A stretch of DNA of 46,225 nt. Origin: an uncultured beta proteobacterium (lineage in GTDB: Bacteria > Pseudomonadota > Gammaproteobacteria > Burkholderiales > Burkholderiaceae). The position numbers and the translations under genes are program-made. Each line of letters begins with the position of its first letter. Positions within the stretch are counted from its first letter, which is position 1. The notes beneath the pieces were generated by a model, which saw nothing but the letters and a program-made list of their open reading frames with translations, had not been told where the DNA came from and searched no databases. Below are positions 8,487 through 17,915 of this stretch, piece by piece. Where the stretch lies: contig CAIQUZ010000046.1 in the NCBI GenBank assembly GCA_903875135.1, positions 1 through 46,225 of the forward strand, given 5' to 3'.

Positions 8487-11123
8487 ATGAATAACCAGTC
8501 AATTCCTACATTAATTGATATGGATCCTATCGATACGGATCCGCTAGAGACTGCTGAATGGCATGATGCTTTTGTGCAGTTTTTAGCGAGTGGTGACGAG
8601 AAGAGAGCACGCTTTATCCTTGACCACTTAGTCAAACTTGCGAATAAACATCAAATCAATTGGGTACCTGATCTCATCACGCCCTACGTCAATTCAATTC
8701 CAGTAGATCAACAGCCACCGTTTCCTGGGGATTTGGCCATTGAAGAGAAGTTGGCGTCGTTAATGCGTTGGAATGCTTTGGTGATGGTTGCTAAAGCGAA
8801 TGAAGCTTACGGTGAGTTAGGTGGTCATATTGCCAGTTATGCCAGTGCTGCCGATTTATTTGAGGTCGGCTTTAACCACTTTTTTCGTGCTAGAGATGTG
8901 AGTGGAGATGCAGGGCATCGTGGCGATTTGATTTTCTTTCAACCGCATAGTTCTCCAGGAGTCTATGCAAGGGCGTTTTTAGAGGGTCGTTTGACGGAAA
9001 AAGATTTAGCGCATTATCGCCAAGAGATCACAGCCCCTTTAATTGGTGCGCAGGGATTATCGAGTTATCCGCATCCTTGGCTCATGCCTGATTTTTGGCA
9101 ATTTCCCACCGGTTCAATGGGAATCGGTCCGATCAGCTCAATTTACCACGCACGTTTTATGCACTATCTTACTGATCGTGGCTTGTTGGACTGCTCCGAG
9201 CGCAAAGTTTGGGGTGTCTTTGGTGATGGCGAGATGGATGAGCCTGAGAGTATGAGTGCTCTCACGCTAGCTTCTCGGGAAAAACTCGACAACCTGGTTT
9301 GGGTGGTCAATTGCAATTTACAGCGTTTGGATGGTCCAGTGCGTGGTAATGGGCAAATCATTAATGAGTTAGAAAAACTCTTTCGTGGATCGGGCTGGAA
9401 CGTCATTAAATTAGTTTGGGGGAGTGATTGGGACGGTTTATTTGCAAGAGATACTACCGACGCTTTAGTCAAAATTTTTGCCAAGACGGTTGATGGTCAA
9501 ATGCAAACTTTTGCGGCAAAAGACGGCAGATTTAATCGCGAAAACTTTTTTGGACAAAATCCTGAGTTAGCCCTTTTAGCGCAGGGGATGACAGATGAAC
9601 AGATTGATCGGTTAAAAAGGGGTGGGCATGATATTGTCAAAATCTACGCTGCCTATCATGCCGCGCAGCAGCATCAAGGTCAACCCACCGTGATTCTGGC
9701 GCATACAAAAAAAGGTTATGGCATGGGTAAAGCCGGTCAAGGAAAAATGACTACGCATAGTCAAAAGAAATTAGATGACCAAGCTTTGATTGAGTATCGC
9801 AATCGGTTTAATTTGCCACTGACCGATGAGCAAGCAATGAATCTGAGTTTATATCGTCCTGCCGAGGATAGTCCTGAAATTCAGTATTTAAAAGCACAAC
9901 GTCAAAAATTAGGCGGTCAATTACCCAAGCGCTATACAGTTTGTCCAGTCATTCCTATTCCGTCATTAGCGAGTTATGCCGCTTTTGCGATAGGACCGGA
10001 GGGTAAAGAAATGTCAACGACCGTGGCCTTTGTGCGCATGCTCGGTAACTTACTGAAAGATGCGAGCTTAGGGTCACATATCGTACCGATTGTGGCTGAT
10101 GAGGCGAGAACCTTTGGGATGGCTAATCTTTTTAAACAAGTCGGTATTTATTCCAGTGCGGGGCAGTGCTATGAGCCCGAAGATATAGGTTCCGTTCTGA
10201 GTTATCGTGAAGCTTTAGATGGACAGATCTTAGAAGAAGGGATTAGTGAAGCGGGAGCCCTCGCGAGTTGGACTGCGGCAGCGACTAGTTACAGCGTTCA
10301 CGGTGTCGCGATGTTACCCTTTTATATTTATTACTCCATGTTTGGATTTCAGCGAGTCGGAGATTCCATTTGGGCTGCAGCCGATCAACGTGCGCGGGGA
10401 TTTTTGTTAGGCGCCACTTCCGGACGAACGACATTGGGTGGGGAGGGTCTACAGCATCAGGACGGTAGTAGTCATTTAATTGCCGGAACGATTCCGAACT
10501 GTAAAGCCTATGATCCTGCATTTGCTGGTGAGTTAGCCATCATTATTGAGCGGGGTATGCAAGAGATGATGGTGGAGCAAAAGGATGTTTTTTATTACAT
10601 TACCTTGATGAATGAAAACTATACGCAACCGGATATCCCTGAGGATGTAAAAGAACAGATTATTCGAGGCGCTTATATTTTTAAAAAAACCGTTTCATCC
10701 ACCAAGAAAAAACCCCAAGCAGTGACATTACTCGGTTCTGGAGCGATCATGACAGAAGTGATTAAGGCCGCTGATCTGCTGGCGCAGCATGGTGTTTCAT
10801 CGACGATCTTGAGTGTCACTAGTTGGAGTGAGTTATTTCGAGATGGGCGTATCAAATTCAGTGCGTCAGGGCATTGCCTTGATTCGTCATCACTCCCCCA
10901 CATTACAGCGCAACTCTTGAAGACGCAAGGGCCGATCATTGCGGCAACAGACTATGTGCATGCAGTGCCAGAAAGTATTCGTGCTTATCTACCTGAGCAG
11001 AGAAAGTACATTACTTTAGGCACGGATGGTTTTGGCCGAAGTGATACGCGGGAGGCTTTGCGTCAATATTTTGGGGTAGATGCAAAGAGCATTGTTCAGA
11101 CGGCATTAAAAGCGCTCCATTAG
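8487..11123 (+). CDS. Homodimeric-type 2-oxoacid (pyruvate) dehydrogenase E1, AceE-like, orphan
   Basis: The 878-residue protein aligns over its length with AceE, the ThDP-binding E1 of pyruvate dehydrogenase. Conserved blocks are LGGHIASYASAADLFEVGFN, QPHSSPGVYARAFLEGR, LSSYPHPWLMPDFWQFPTGS, the metal motif GDGEMDEPES (Gly246-Asp247-Gly248) and NCNLQRLDGPV. ATG 8487 begins MNNQSIP and fits the family's N-terminus; a GTG at 8442 in the same frame is less likely. No aceF (E2) or lpd (E3) is present. It sits between a Bug gene and a TRAP transporter. Paralogous AceE-type E1 proteins can serve other 2-oxoacids, such as 2-oxobutyrate (MdeB of Pseudomonas). This may be a second, substrate-shifted E1 that borrows the housekeeping E2/E3. 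Confidence 0.9.
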   Translation: MNNQSIPTLIDMDPIDTDPLETAEWHDAFVQFLASGDEKRARFILDHLVKLANKHQINWVPDLITPYVNSIPVDQQPPFPGDLAIEEKLASLMRWNALVMVAKANEAYGELGGHIASYASAADLFEVGFNHFFRARDVSGDAGHRGDLIFFQPHSSPGVYARAFLEGRLTEKDLAHYRQEITAPLIGAQGLSSYPHPWLMPDFWQFPTGSMGIGPISSIYHARFMHYLTDRGLLDCSERKVWGVFGDGEMDEPESMSALTLASREKLDNLVWVVNCNLQRLDGPVRGNGQIINELEKLFRGSGWNVIKLVWGSDWDGLFARDTTDALVKIFAKTVDGQMQTFAAKDGRFNRENFFGQNPELALLAQGMTDEQIDRLKRGGHDIVKIYAAYHAAQQHQGQPTVILAHTKKGYGMGKAGQGKMTTHSQKKLDDQALIEYRNRFNLPLTDEQAMNLSLYRPAEDSPEIQYLKAQRQKLGGQLPKRYTVCPVIPIPSLASYAAFAIGPEGKEMSTTVAFVRMLGNLLKDASLGSHIVPIVADEARTFGMANLFKQVGIYSSAGQCYEPEDIGSVLSYREALDGQILEEGISEAGALASWTAAATSYSVHGVAMLPFYIYYSMFGFQRVGDSIWAAADQRARGFLLGATSGRTTLGGEGLQHQDGSSHLIAGTIPNCKAYDPAFAGELAIIIERGMQEMMVEQKDVFYYITLMNENYTQPDIPEDVKEQIIRGAYIFKKTVSSTKKKPQAVTLLGSGAIMTEVIKAADLLAQHGVSSTILSVTSWSELFRDGRIKFSASGHCLDSSSLPHITAQLLKTQGPIIAATDYVHAVPESIRAYLPEQRKYITLGTDGFGRSDTREALRQYFGVDAKSIVQTALKALH

Positions 11124-11129
11124 GGTAAT

Positions 11130-11225
11130 ACCTGAGTTCAAATAGGGGTTGTAAACTATTACCAAAATTGGTGGTCAGTAAGTCATCAAGAGAGTATGAC
11201 CGTTAGCTGGGTTACCTCAGTTCAA
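11130..11225 (+). promoter_or_regulatory. Leader of the TRAP genes with direct repeat and palindrome
   Basis: The 120-nt gap before the TRAP binding protein holds a 12-nt direct repeat with one mismatch (ACCTGAGTTCAA at 11130-11141, ACCTCAGTTCAA at 11214-11225). Between the copies lies the inverted repeat ACCAA-AA-TTGGT (11161-11172). These are possible regulator sites for the transporter. I cannot assign a regulator or place a convincing promoter. Confidence 0.3.
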
Positions 11226-11243
11226 TAATTGATAGGAGACATC

Positions 11244-12257
11244 ATGAAAATTTCAAGACGTGATTTTATAAAGCAAACCTCTTTAGCAACTTTGCCACTG
11301 ATGGCCGGTGGTGCATTTGCTCAGACGGCTGAGTTTACAATGAAATTCGGTAGTAATTTGCCCTCAACGCACCCGCTCAATATTCATGCTTACAAAATGT
11401 CATCCAAGGTCAAGCTAGAGACGAAAGGGCGGGTGGATATTCAGGTCTATCCTTTCAATCAATTAGGGAATGACACCGACATGCTCTCACAGTTGCGTTC
11501 GGGTGCTTTAGATTTCATGACTTTATCGCCACTTATTTTAGGTTCCTTAGTACCTGCGGCACAAATCAATGGTGTGGGTTTTGCTTTTAAGGACTACAAC
11601 CAAGTTTGGGCTGCCATGGATGGTGATTTGGGCGCGCATGTGCGTCGTCAAATTGCGGCGACAGGCACCATTTTTGCCTTTGACAAGATTTGGGATAACG
11701 GGTATCGTGAAGTCACGAACAGCGTACGTCCTATAGTAAAGCCTGAAGATTTGAAAGGAATCAAGCTGAGGACTCCTCCAGGACCAATTTGGGTTTCCCT
11801 GTTTAAGGATTTAGGGGCTGCGCCTACGCCGTTAAACTTTGCAGAGGTGTATTCTGCTTTGCAATCCAAGGTTGTCGACGGACAAGAAAATCCTTTAGCG
11901 ATTATTTACACTGCCAAATTATTTGAAGTGCAAAAATATTGTTCCATGACAAACCATATGTGGGATGGTTACTGGTTTATGGGCAATAAAAAGCTTTTTG
12001 AACAATTACCCCCAGATTTACAAGCGATTGTCACACGTAATGTTGCTGAAGCAGCAGTTCTTCAGCGTGCGGAAGTCCGTCGTTTAAATGATAGTTTGCA
12101 GGCGGATTTAAAAGCCAAGGGCATGACGTTCAACAATACGAACGCTGATTTGTTTAGAGATAAATTACGACAAGCTGGTTTTTATGCAGAGTGGCGCACT
12201 AAGTTTGGTGAAGATGCTTGGGCTTTGTTAGAAAAATATACTGGCAAACTCGCCTAA
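11244..12257 (+). CDS. TRAP transporter periplasmic binding protein, DctP type, Tat-exported
   Basis: This is the 337-residue solute receptor of a TRAP carboxylate transporter. The start at 11244 has a TAGGAGA site 6 nt upstream and gives MKISRRDFIK, a twin-arginine signal (Arg5-Arg6), followed by a hydrophobic stretch cut near GGAFAQ. DctP features are KFGSNLPSTHPLN, QVYPFNQLGNDTDML, the ligand-arginine segment GIKLRTPPGPIW and DGQENPLAIIYTAK. The fused permease gene follows immediately. Tat export of DctP-type receptors is known in proteobacteria. The ligand is probably an organic acid; adjacency to the AceE-like E1 makes a 2-oxoacid attractive but unproven. Confidence 0.93.
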   Translation: MKISRRDFIKQTSLATLPLMAGGAFAQTAEFTMKFGSNLPSTHPLNIHAYKMSSKVKLETKGRVDIQVYPFNQLGNDTDMLSQLRSGALDFMTLSPLILGSLVPAAQINGVGFAFKDYNQVWAAMDGDLGAHVRRQIAATGTIFAFDKIWDNGYREVTNSVRPIVKPEDLKGIKLRTPPGPIWVSLFKDLGAAPTPLNFAEVYSALQSKVVDGQENPLAIIYTAKLFEVQKYCSMTNHMWDGYWFMGNKKLFEQLPPDLQAIVTRNVAEAAVLQRAEVRRLNDSLQADLKAKGMTFNNTNADLFRDKLRQAGFYAEWRTKFGEDAWALLEKYTGKLA

Positions 12258-12286
12258 TTATTGGTAACTACTTGATTACGGATTTT

Positions 12287-14128
12287 GTGAAGCGTCATTT
12301 GGGTTGGCTATTTCAGGTCGAGTTGGTGATCGGCACACTGGTAGAGTGGGTTGCTGGTTTACTTGTATTTGCTTGTGTTGTGATTCTATTTTCTGGCGTA
12401 GTAGCGCGCTACGCTTTAAATTCTCCGATTGTTTGGTCAGATGAACTAGCCTCGATTTTATTTTTATGGCTTGCGATGTTGGGTTCTGTGATTGCACTAC
12501 GTCGGGGTGAGCATATGCGCATGACGGCATTAGTGAGTCAATTACGCGAACCTTATCGAATGTATTTTGATCATTTGGGCATGGTTGCCTCACTGTTCTA
12601 TCTCTATTTGATTTTGCGTCCCGCTTGGCATTACGCTATTGATGAAATCATTGTCACTACACCATCTTTAGAAATCTCGAATGCTTGGCGCGCCAGTGCC
12701 ATACCGATTGGCATAGCACTCATGACACTTTTTTGTGTATTTCGGATGATTAAAAGTGCGCAATTAAAACCAACCATCATTAGCATCATGATTCTTGGGG
12801 TCATTTTTGGCATTTTTTATGGGTTTTCACCTTCGCTAATGCAGTTGGGGAAGCTCAATCTATTTATATTTTTTATTGGCGTCTCAGGGGTATCGATTTT
12901 AGGTGGCTTGCCTATTGCCTTTGCTTTTGGATTAGGTACGGTAGCTTATTTAGGTTTAAGTACCCACATGCCACTTAATGTCGTCATAGGGCGGATGGAT
13001 GAGGCGATGTCGCACATGGTTTTATTGGCAGTTCCGTTATTTGTATTACTAGGGTTACTCATGGAAATGACGGGTATGGCCCGTGCCATGATTATTTTTT
13101 TATCCTCATTACTAGGACATGTTCGTGGCGGTCTATCTTATGTGCTGGTTGGTGCCATGTATTTAGTTTCTGGTATTTCTGGTTCTAAGGCGGCAGATAT
13201 GGCCGCCATTGCTCCTGCCTTATTTCCGGAGATGAAAGAGCGTGGCACGCCGCCAGGGGAGTTAGTCGCACTTCTTGCAGCCACTGGTGCGCAAACCGAA
13301 ACCATTCCACCGAGTCTTGTTTTAATTACGATTGGATCAGTCACTGGTGTATCTATCTCAGCACTGTTTACGGGGGGCATGTTACCCGCGTTCATTCTCG
13401 GTTTGATTTTATGTGTCTTAGTGTGGTGGAGGAACCGTCGATTACCGTTTTCAACGGGTGTTCGTCCAACGCGTCAACAAATGCAGAAATGGGCGTTGAT
13501 TGCATTTCCAGCGATTGCTTTACCGTTTGTGATTCGAGCTGCTGTTGTTGAAGGGATTGCCACAGCAACGGAGGTATCGACGATTGGTATTGTGTATAGC
13601 ATCATCTGTGGCTTATTGATTTACCGCAAGTTTGATGTCAGGCGGATCATGCCGATGTTGATTGATACGGCTTGCTTATCGGGAGCTATTTTACTCATTA
13701 TTGGAGCCGCAACTGGAATGGCTTGGGCTTTAACGCAATCTGGATTTTCCTTACTGATAACTCAGATCATGAATGGCTTAGATGGGGGGTCAACCATCTT
13801 TTTACTTGTTTCGATTCTGGTTTTTGTGGTTTTAGGATCTGTTCTTGAGGGCATACCGGCGATTGTGCTGTTTGGGCCATTACTTTTTCCTGTGGCACGT
13901 CAACTTGGGATTCATGAAGTTCATTATGCGATGGTTGTTATTTTGTCCATGGGTATTGGATTGTTTGCGCCACCGCTAGGAGTAGGATACTATGCGGCTT
14001 GTGCAATTGGCAAGGTCAATCCAGATGAAGGAGTGCGGCCCATTATTGGTTATCTACTCGCACTGCTCATTGGCATTATTTTGGTGGCTTTTATTCCTTG
14101 GTTATCGATCGGATTTTTACCCTCTTAA
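12287..14128 (+). CDS. TRAP transporter fused permease, DctQ-DctM
   Basis: One polypeptide (613 residues from GTG 12287) contains a four-helix small subunit in roughly residues 1-150 (ARYALNSPIVWSDELASILFLW is the DctQ hallmark region) and the large DctM subunit of about twelve helices from about 190. DctM marks include GGLPIAFAFGLG, GISGSKAADMAAIAP and PPLGVGYYAACAIGKV. It uses ion gradients to import the ligand delivered by the DctP protein just upstream. The start is uncertain: the frame is open back to 12218 inside dctP. GTG 12287 has a GGA 5 nt upstream; TTG 12272 is an alternative. Fused QM permeases are common. Confidence 0.92.
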   Translation: MKRHLGWLFQVELVIGTLVEWVAGLLVFACVVILFSGVVARYALNSPIVWSDELASILFLWLAMLGSVIALRRGEHMRMTALVSQLREPYRMYFDHLGMVASLFYLYLILRPAWHYAIDEIIVTTPSLEISNAWRASAIPIGIALMTLFCVFRMIKSAQLKPTIISIMILGVIFGIFYGFSPSLMQLGKLNLFIFFIGVSGVSILGGLPIAFAFGLGTVAYLGLSTHMPLNVVIGRMDEAMSHMVLLAVPLFVLLGLLMEMTGMARAMIIFLSSLLGHVRGGLSYVLVGAMYLVSGISGSKAADMAAIAPALFPEMKERGTPPGELVALLAATGAQTETIPPSLVLITIGSVTGVSISALFTGGMLPAFILGLILCVLVWWRNRRLPFSTGVRPTRQQMQKWALIAFPAIALPFVIRAAVVEGIATATEVSTIGIVYSIICGLLIYRKFDVRRIMPMLIDTACLSGAILLIIGAATGMAWALTQSGFSLLITQIMNGLDGGSTIFLLVSILVFVVLGSVLEGIPAIVLFGPLLFPVARQLGIHEVHYAMVVILSMGIGLFAPPLGVGYYAACAIGKVNPDEGVRPIIGYLLALLIGIILVAFIPWLSIGFLPS

Positions 14129-14234
14129 TGGAAAGATGGCGATCAATTCACTTGCTGATTTGATTCTATTTTTTAGAACTGAAATTCATTAATTTATAAA
14201 CTAATCAAATAAATACTTTTTTCTAAAAACAATG

Positions 14235-14247
14235 TATAAATTAGGGC
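14235..14247 (+). promoter_or_regulatory. Candidate -10 element for a leaderless kinase transcript
   Basis: TATAAA at 14235-14240 is followed by exactly 7 nt and then the ATG of the kinase gene. If it is the -10 hexamer, transcription would start at or next to the start codon. No good -35 hexamer and no usable Shine-Dalgarno are visible. Confidence 0.35.
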
Positions 14248-16899
14248 ATGCAAACTTTTCACCAATTTCAACCGCTATTCAAAGGTTTTGTTCGTAAAAA
14301 CCGTCGTTTGCAAGTTTCTTATAAAAAATATCCTAACGTTTATTTTGTGATTTTCATGATGGTGATTTTATTGGCTATTTTTTGGTCTTTTATTTACTAT
14401 AGGATTCACGAAGATAAGAAGGCCACTGAAAAAAATGTTTACACCAATATCACCAATCACGTCATTGGCTTTGAGGAGCACACAAAATCGCTATTGAATT
14501 ATGGTGATCAAATTTTATTGATATCAAAATACTATTATGAAAGATTGGGTGATAAGAGTTTTCCGACACTAAAAGAGTATTACAAAAGTAATTCTCAAGA
14601 TATGAGCCTCTTTAATCAAATTGGAATTATTGATAAAGATGGTATGTACGTCTTTTCCAATAAAGATAACTTTAAAAAAGTAGATTTATCTTTTCGGGAA
14701 CATTATCAAGTTCATCGCAAGAAAAACTATCCGCAAACGACGTTTATCAGCACTCCGTTTACGAGTCCTGCGCCTGGTAAGCCATGTATTGCATTAACTC
14801 AGCGATTAAATAATAAGGATGGGAGTTTTAATGGTGTAGTGACCGTTTCCTTTGAACCTAATCTCATGTTTGATTTTTATAAAAAGATCAGTATCGGTTC
14901 CAATAGTTTGGTCACTTTAGTCGGCGAGGATCGGAAAATAAGAACTTTATATTTAGATCAAAAAGATGAGTCGCTTTTATTTGATAAAGAGTTAGATTTT
15001 CCGATGGAGATGCAGGACCATGAGAATGGGACCTTTAAAAGTCATCAGCTCTACGATAAAGTTAGTCGTTATTATGCCTTTGAAAAAGTAGCGAATCGAC
15101 CTTTATATGTTATCGCGGGCATTTCTGAAGAGCAGGCTTTATCGGGGTTTTATCAGTCAAGATTCGTCCTGCTTTTTGTTGGTATTCTTCTTTCACTTTT
15201 GGGGGTTGTATTTTCCTTGGCTATTTGTCGACAATTTATACGATCTGAAAGAAGTAATAAACAATTAAATCGAAATAATCGAGTGATTGCTGATTCGATT
15301 CGACAATTAGAAATTTTAAAAAATTCTGCAGAAACAGCCAATCTGACAAAGTCGAAGTTTTTAGCCACGATGAGTCACGAGATTCGTACGCCACTCAATG
15401 GCGTGTTAGGGATGGCTCAAGTTTTACTCACAAAGAACGTTTCTCAAAGAGAAAAAAACCATTTGGCAAGGACGATTTTAAATTCCGGTAAAACCTTACA
15501 AGTCTTACTCAACGATATTCTCGATTTCTCTAAGGTGGAGGCAGGTAAATTAGAGTTAATTAATTCTCCAACGAACCCTTTAGCGATCATTCAAGAAGTT
15601 GAACAGCTATTTAAGGAAGTTTGTCGAGCAAAGGGGCTCGTGCTTAGGTATGAATATACAGGGCCTAATGAAGAGCTCTATCTCTTAGACGCCTTGAGAG
15701 TAAAGCAAATTCTCACAAATTTGACGAGTAATGCGATTAAATTTACCAGTTCCGGCTCGGTCATGATTTCCTGTACAGAAATTCAGCGGCAAAATAATAT
15801 CGCCACTTTGGATTTTTCTATTACGGATAGTGGGACTGGAATATCACCTGAACAGCAAGCCTTACTTTTTCAGCCTTTTTCACAAATTAATGTTTCTCCA
15901 AAATCGCTATTAAATGGGACTGGGCTTGGTTTATCAATTGTCAGCAATTTTGTAAAATTAATGGGTGGTGAATATGGGGTGAGGTCTGAACTTGGTCAGG
16001 GGTCTACCTTTTGGTTCAAAATTCCTGCGGTAATGATTGATGGTGGGGTGCGAGATTCACAGCAAATTGCCCAATCTAGCACGGATTCTCCGATGAGTGA
16101 TACTCCCGCAGAACCATTATCCGGAAAAGTCTTTATTGTAGAAGACAATAAGACCAATCAAGTAGTCTTAGAGAGTTTGATTTCAACGATCAGTGATCGT
16201 ATTGAGGTGGTGATATTTGATGGTGGTCAAGCGTGCTTTGATGTCTTTAAAAATGACACTTGCGTCAATTTGATTCTCATGGATAGTCAGATGCCACTTC
16301 TTTCAGGGGAAGAAACCACCAAGATGATTCGAGAGTTTGAGGCTGTTCATCATTTACAGAAAACACCGATTGTTGCTGTTTCGGCCCTTGTTTATGACGA
16401 TGATCGGGATCGCTTCTTTAAGGTCGGTATGGATGATTTTTTACCAAAACCGATTGACTTAATGGAGCTTCAACGGGTTCTGTCGCAATGGTTAAATCCA
16501 GTACAGATCAAGGAAGCGGTCCATCATTTCCAGCCGGATCCAATTTTATCCTTAGCGATATTTAATGAAGAGGACATGCTATCGCGATTGGGTGGTAATC
16601 GTCGATTAGCCAACAGTATATTTATGTCGGCTATAACGGAAATTCCGAAATTTTTAAATCGCCTGAATGAATCGATTCTAGAAAATCATTGGGTCGAAGC
16701 ACAAATGATCTTACATACACTTAAAGGCCTGACCTCTCAAATTGGTGGCGATCGCTTAGCGAAAGAGGCCGCGCAACTAGAGCAAATGTTGCGATCAGGC
16801 CTGATGATTCAGTCGAGCCAAGTGCAAATATTAGAAGCAGGTTTCAAACAACTAGTCGAAGCTAGGCGACAAGCCATGTCAAGTTCAATCGACGCGTAA
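14248..16899 (+). CDS. Cache-domain hybrid sensor histidine kinase with REC and HPt domains
   Basis: This is an 883-residue inner-membrane sensor. Helix 1 (about 30-50) and helix 2 (about 303-325) flank a periplasmic Cache-like domain containing RLNNKDGSFNGVVTVSFEP, suited to binding a small acid. Then come HisKA with phospho-acceptor His377 (MSHEIRTPLNG), an ATPase domain with N and G boxes (NLTSNAIKF, DSGTGIS, GTGLGLSIV), a receiver domain with Glu632-Asp633, phospho-acceptor Asp679 and Lys734, and a C-terminal HPt domain with His823 (LHTLKGLTSQIGG). It is thus a complete relay lacking only the final response regulator, which is not in the window. A Bug gene begins 50 nt downstream on the same strand, suggesting a receptor-sensor pair. 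Confidence 0.93.
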   Translation: MQTFHQFQPLFKGFVRKNRRLQVSYKKYPNVYFVIFMMVILLAIFWSFIYYRIHEDKKATEKNVYTNITNHVIGFEEHTKSLLNYGDQILLISKYYYERLGDKSFPTLKEYYKSNSQDMSLFNQIGIIDKDGMYVFSNKDNFKKVDLSFREHYQVHRKKNYPQTTFISTPFTSPAPGKPCIALTQRLNNKDGSFNGVVTVSFEPNLMFDFYKKISIGSNSLVTLVGEDRKIRTLYLDQKDESLLFDKELDFPMEMQDHENGTFKSHQLYDKVSRYYAFEKVANRPLYVIAGISEEQALSGFYQSRFVLLFVGILLSLLGVVFSLAICRQFIRSERSNKQLNRNNRVIADSIRQLEILKNSAETANLTKSKFLATMSHEIRTPLNGVLGMAQVLLTKNVSQREKNHLARTILNSGKTLQVLLNDILDFSKVEAGKLELINSPTNPLAIIQEVEQLFKEVCRAKGLVLRYEYTGPNEELYLLDALRVKQILTNLTSNAIKFTSSGSVMISCTEIQRQNNIATLDFSITDSGTGISPEQQALLFQPFSQINVSPKSLLNGTGLGLSIVSNFVKLMGGEYGVRSELGQGSTFWFKIPAVMIDGGVRDSQQIAQSSTDSPMSDTPAEPLSGKVFIVEDNKTNQVVLESLISTISDRIEVVIFDGGQACFDVFKNDTCVNLILMDSQMPLLSGEETTKMIREFEAVHHLQKTPIVAVSALVYDDDRDRFFKVGMDDFLPKPIDLMELQRVLSQWLNPVQIKEAVHHFQPDPILSLAIFNEEDMLSRLGGNRRLANSIFMSAITEIPKFLNRLNESILENHWVEAQMILHTLKGLTSQIGGDRLAKEAAQLEQMLRSGLMIQSSQVQILEAGFKQLVEARRQAMSSSIDA

Positions 16900-16949
16900 A
16901 TAGATTACGTTAAGATAGTATCTTCAGTAGGTATCTTATGAGGGATAAC

Positions 16950-17915
16950 ATGATCAATTTTCAAATTATTTGTGCATCGATGCTGATGTTTTTTAGTCAG
17001 GCCATTTGGGCTAACGATATTTATCCCAGTAAGCCGATTCGTCTAATTGTGCCAGCCGCCGCGGGCGGTACTACCGATATTGCGGCGCGCACCATCGCTG
17101 ATCCCTTAGCAAAAGAGCTTGGCCAAAGCGTGATTGTCGATATTCGGGCCGGTGCTGCTGCCATTATTGGGACGCAAGCCTTAGTGGCCAGTCCGCCCGA
17201 TGGTTACACCATCATTATGGGCAATATTGGTCCGAATGCGATTAACTACAGTCTCTATAAAAATTTACCTTACAAAATGGATGATTTAGAGCCAGTCACC
17301 ATGGTCTTGGCTACCCCAAATGTGTTGGTGGTGAATGCCAATTTTCCAGCGAAGTCGGTGGCCGAGTTAGTGGCACTGGCCAAAGCCAATCCTGGTCAAT
17401 ATTCGTTTGCTTCTTCGGGACGCGGGCAGTCGATTCACATGTCTGGTGAGATGCTCAAATATCAAGCGGGGATTGATATTACGCATGTACCTTACAAAGG
17501 TGCGGGACCTGCCTTAGTCGATTTATTAGGTGGTCAAGTAACCATGATGATTGATAATTTGCCCAGTTCGATGCCGTATATCAAGTCCGGTAAATTACGT
17601 GCTTTGGCGGTGACGAGTAATAAGCGCAGTCCTGAGTTGCCCGAAGTGCCAACCATGATCGAGTCAGGCTTTAACAATTTTGAGGTAACTGCTTGGTTTG
17701 GTATTTTTGCCCCTGCCAAAACACCAGCACCAGTGATTGATAAGTTATATGTCGCTCTCAAAAAAGTGCTTAGTACTCCAGAAGTAAAAGCCAGACTGAA
17801 CGAGTTAGGTGGCTATGCTCCCGCAGAAACTCCAGCGAAAACCAAAGCTTTTGTGATTGCGGAAAAGAAAAAGTGGGAACAGTTGGTTTTGAACGCTAAG
17901 GTACAGGCTGAATAA
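16950..17915 (+). CDS. Bug family (TctC-type) periplasmic binding protein
   Basis: The fourth intact Bug protein. The ATG at 16950 has a GAGGGA site 5 nt upstream and gives a signal peptide MINFQIICASMLMFF cut near IWANDIYP (321 residues). The in-frame ATG at 16938 has no such site. Landmarks: YPSKPIRLIVPAAAGGTTD, DIRAGAAAIIGTQALV, DGYTIIMGNIG and THVPYKGAGPALVDLLGG. It directly follows the hybrid kinase and overlaps the DUF2237 gene by 1 nt (TAATG). In Bordetella a Bug protein (BctC) works with a two-component sensor, so joint sensing with the upstream kinase is plausible. Confidence 0.92.
   Translation: MINFQIICASMLMFFSQAIWANDIYPSKPIRLIVPAAAGGTTDIAARTIADPLAKELGQSVIVDIRAGAAAIIGTQALVASPPDGYTIIMGNIGPNAINYSLYKNLPYKMDDLEPVTMVLATPNVLVVNANFPAKSVAELVALAKANPGQYSFASSGRGQSIHMSGEMLKYQAGIDITHVPYKGAGPALVDLLGGQVTMMIDNLPSSMPYIKSGKLRALAVTSNKRSPELPEVPTMIESGFNNFEVTAWFGIFAPAKTPAPVIDKLYVALKKVLSTPEVKARLNELGGYAPAETPAKTKAFVIAEKKKWEQLVLNAKVQAE

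Noticed and set aside
12218..12286. Start of the TRAP permease inside dctP
   Set aside because: Possible as an open frame, but the TTG at 12218 has no ribosome-binding site and adds residues not expected for DctQ.
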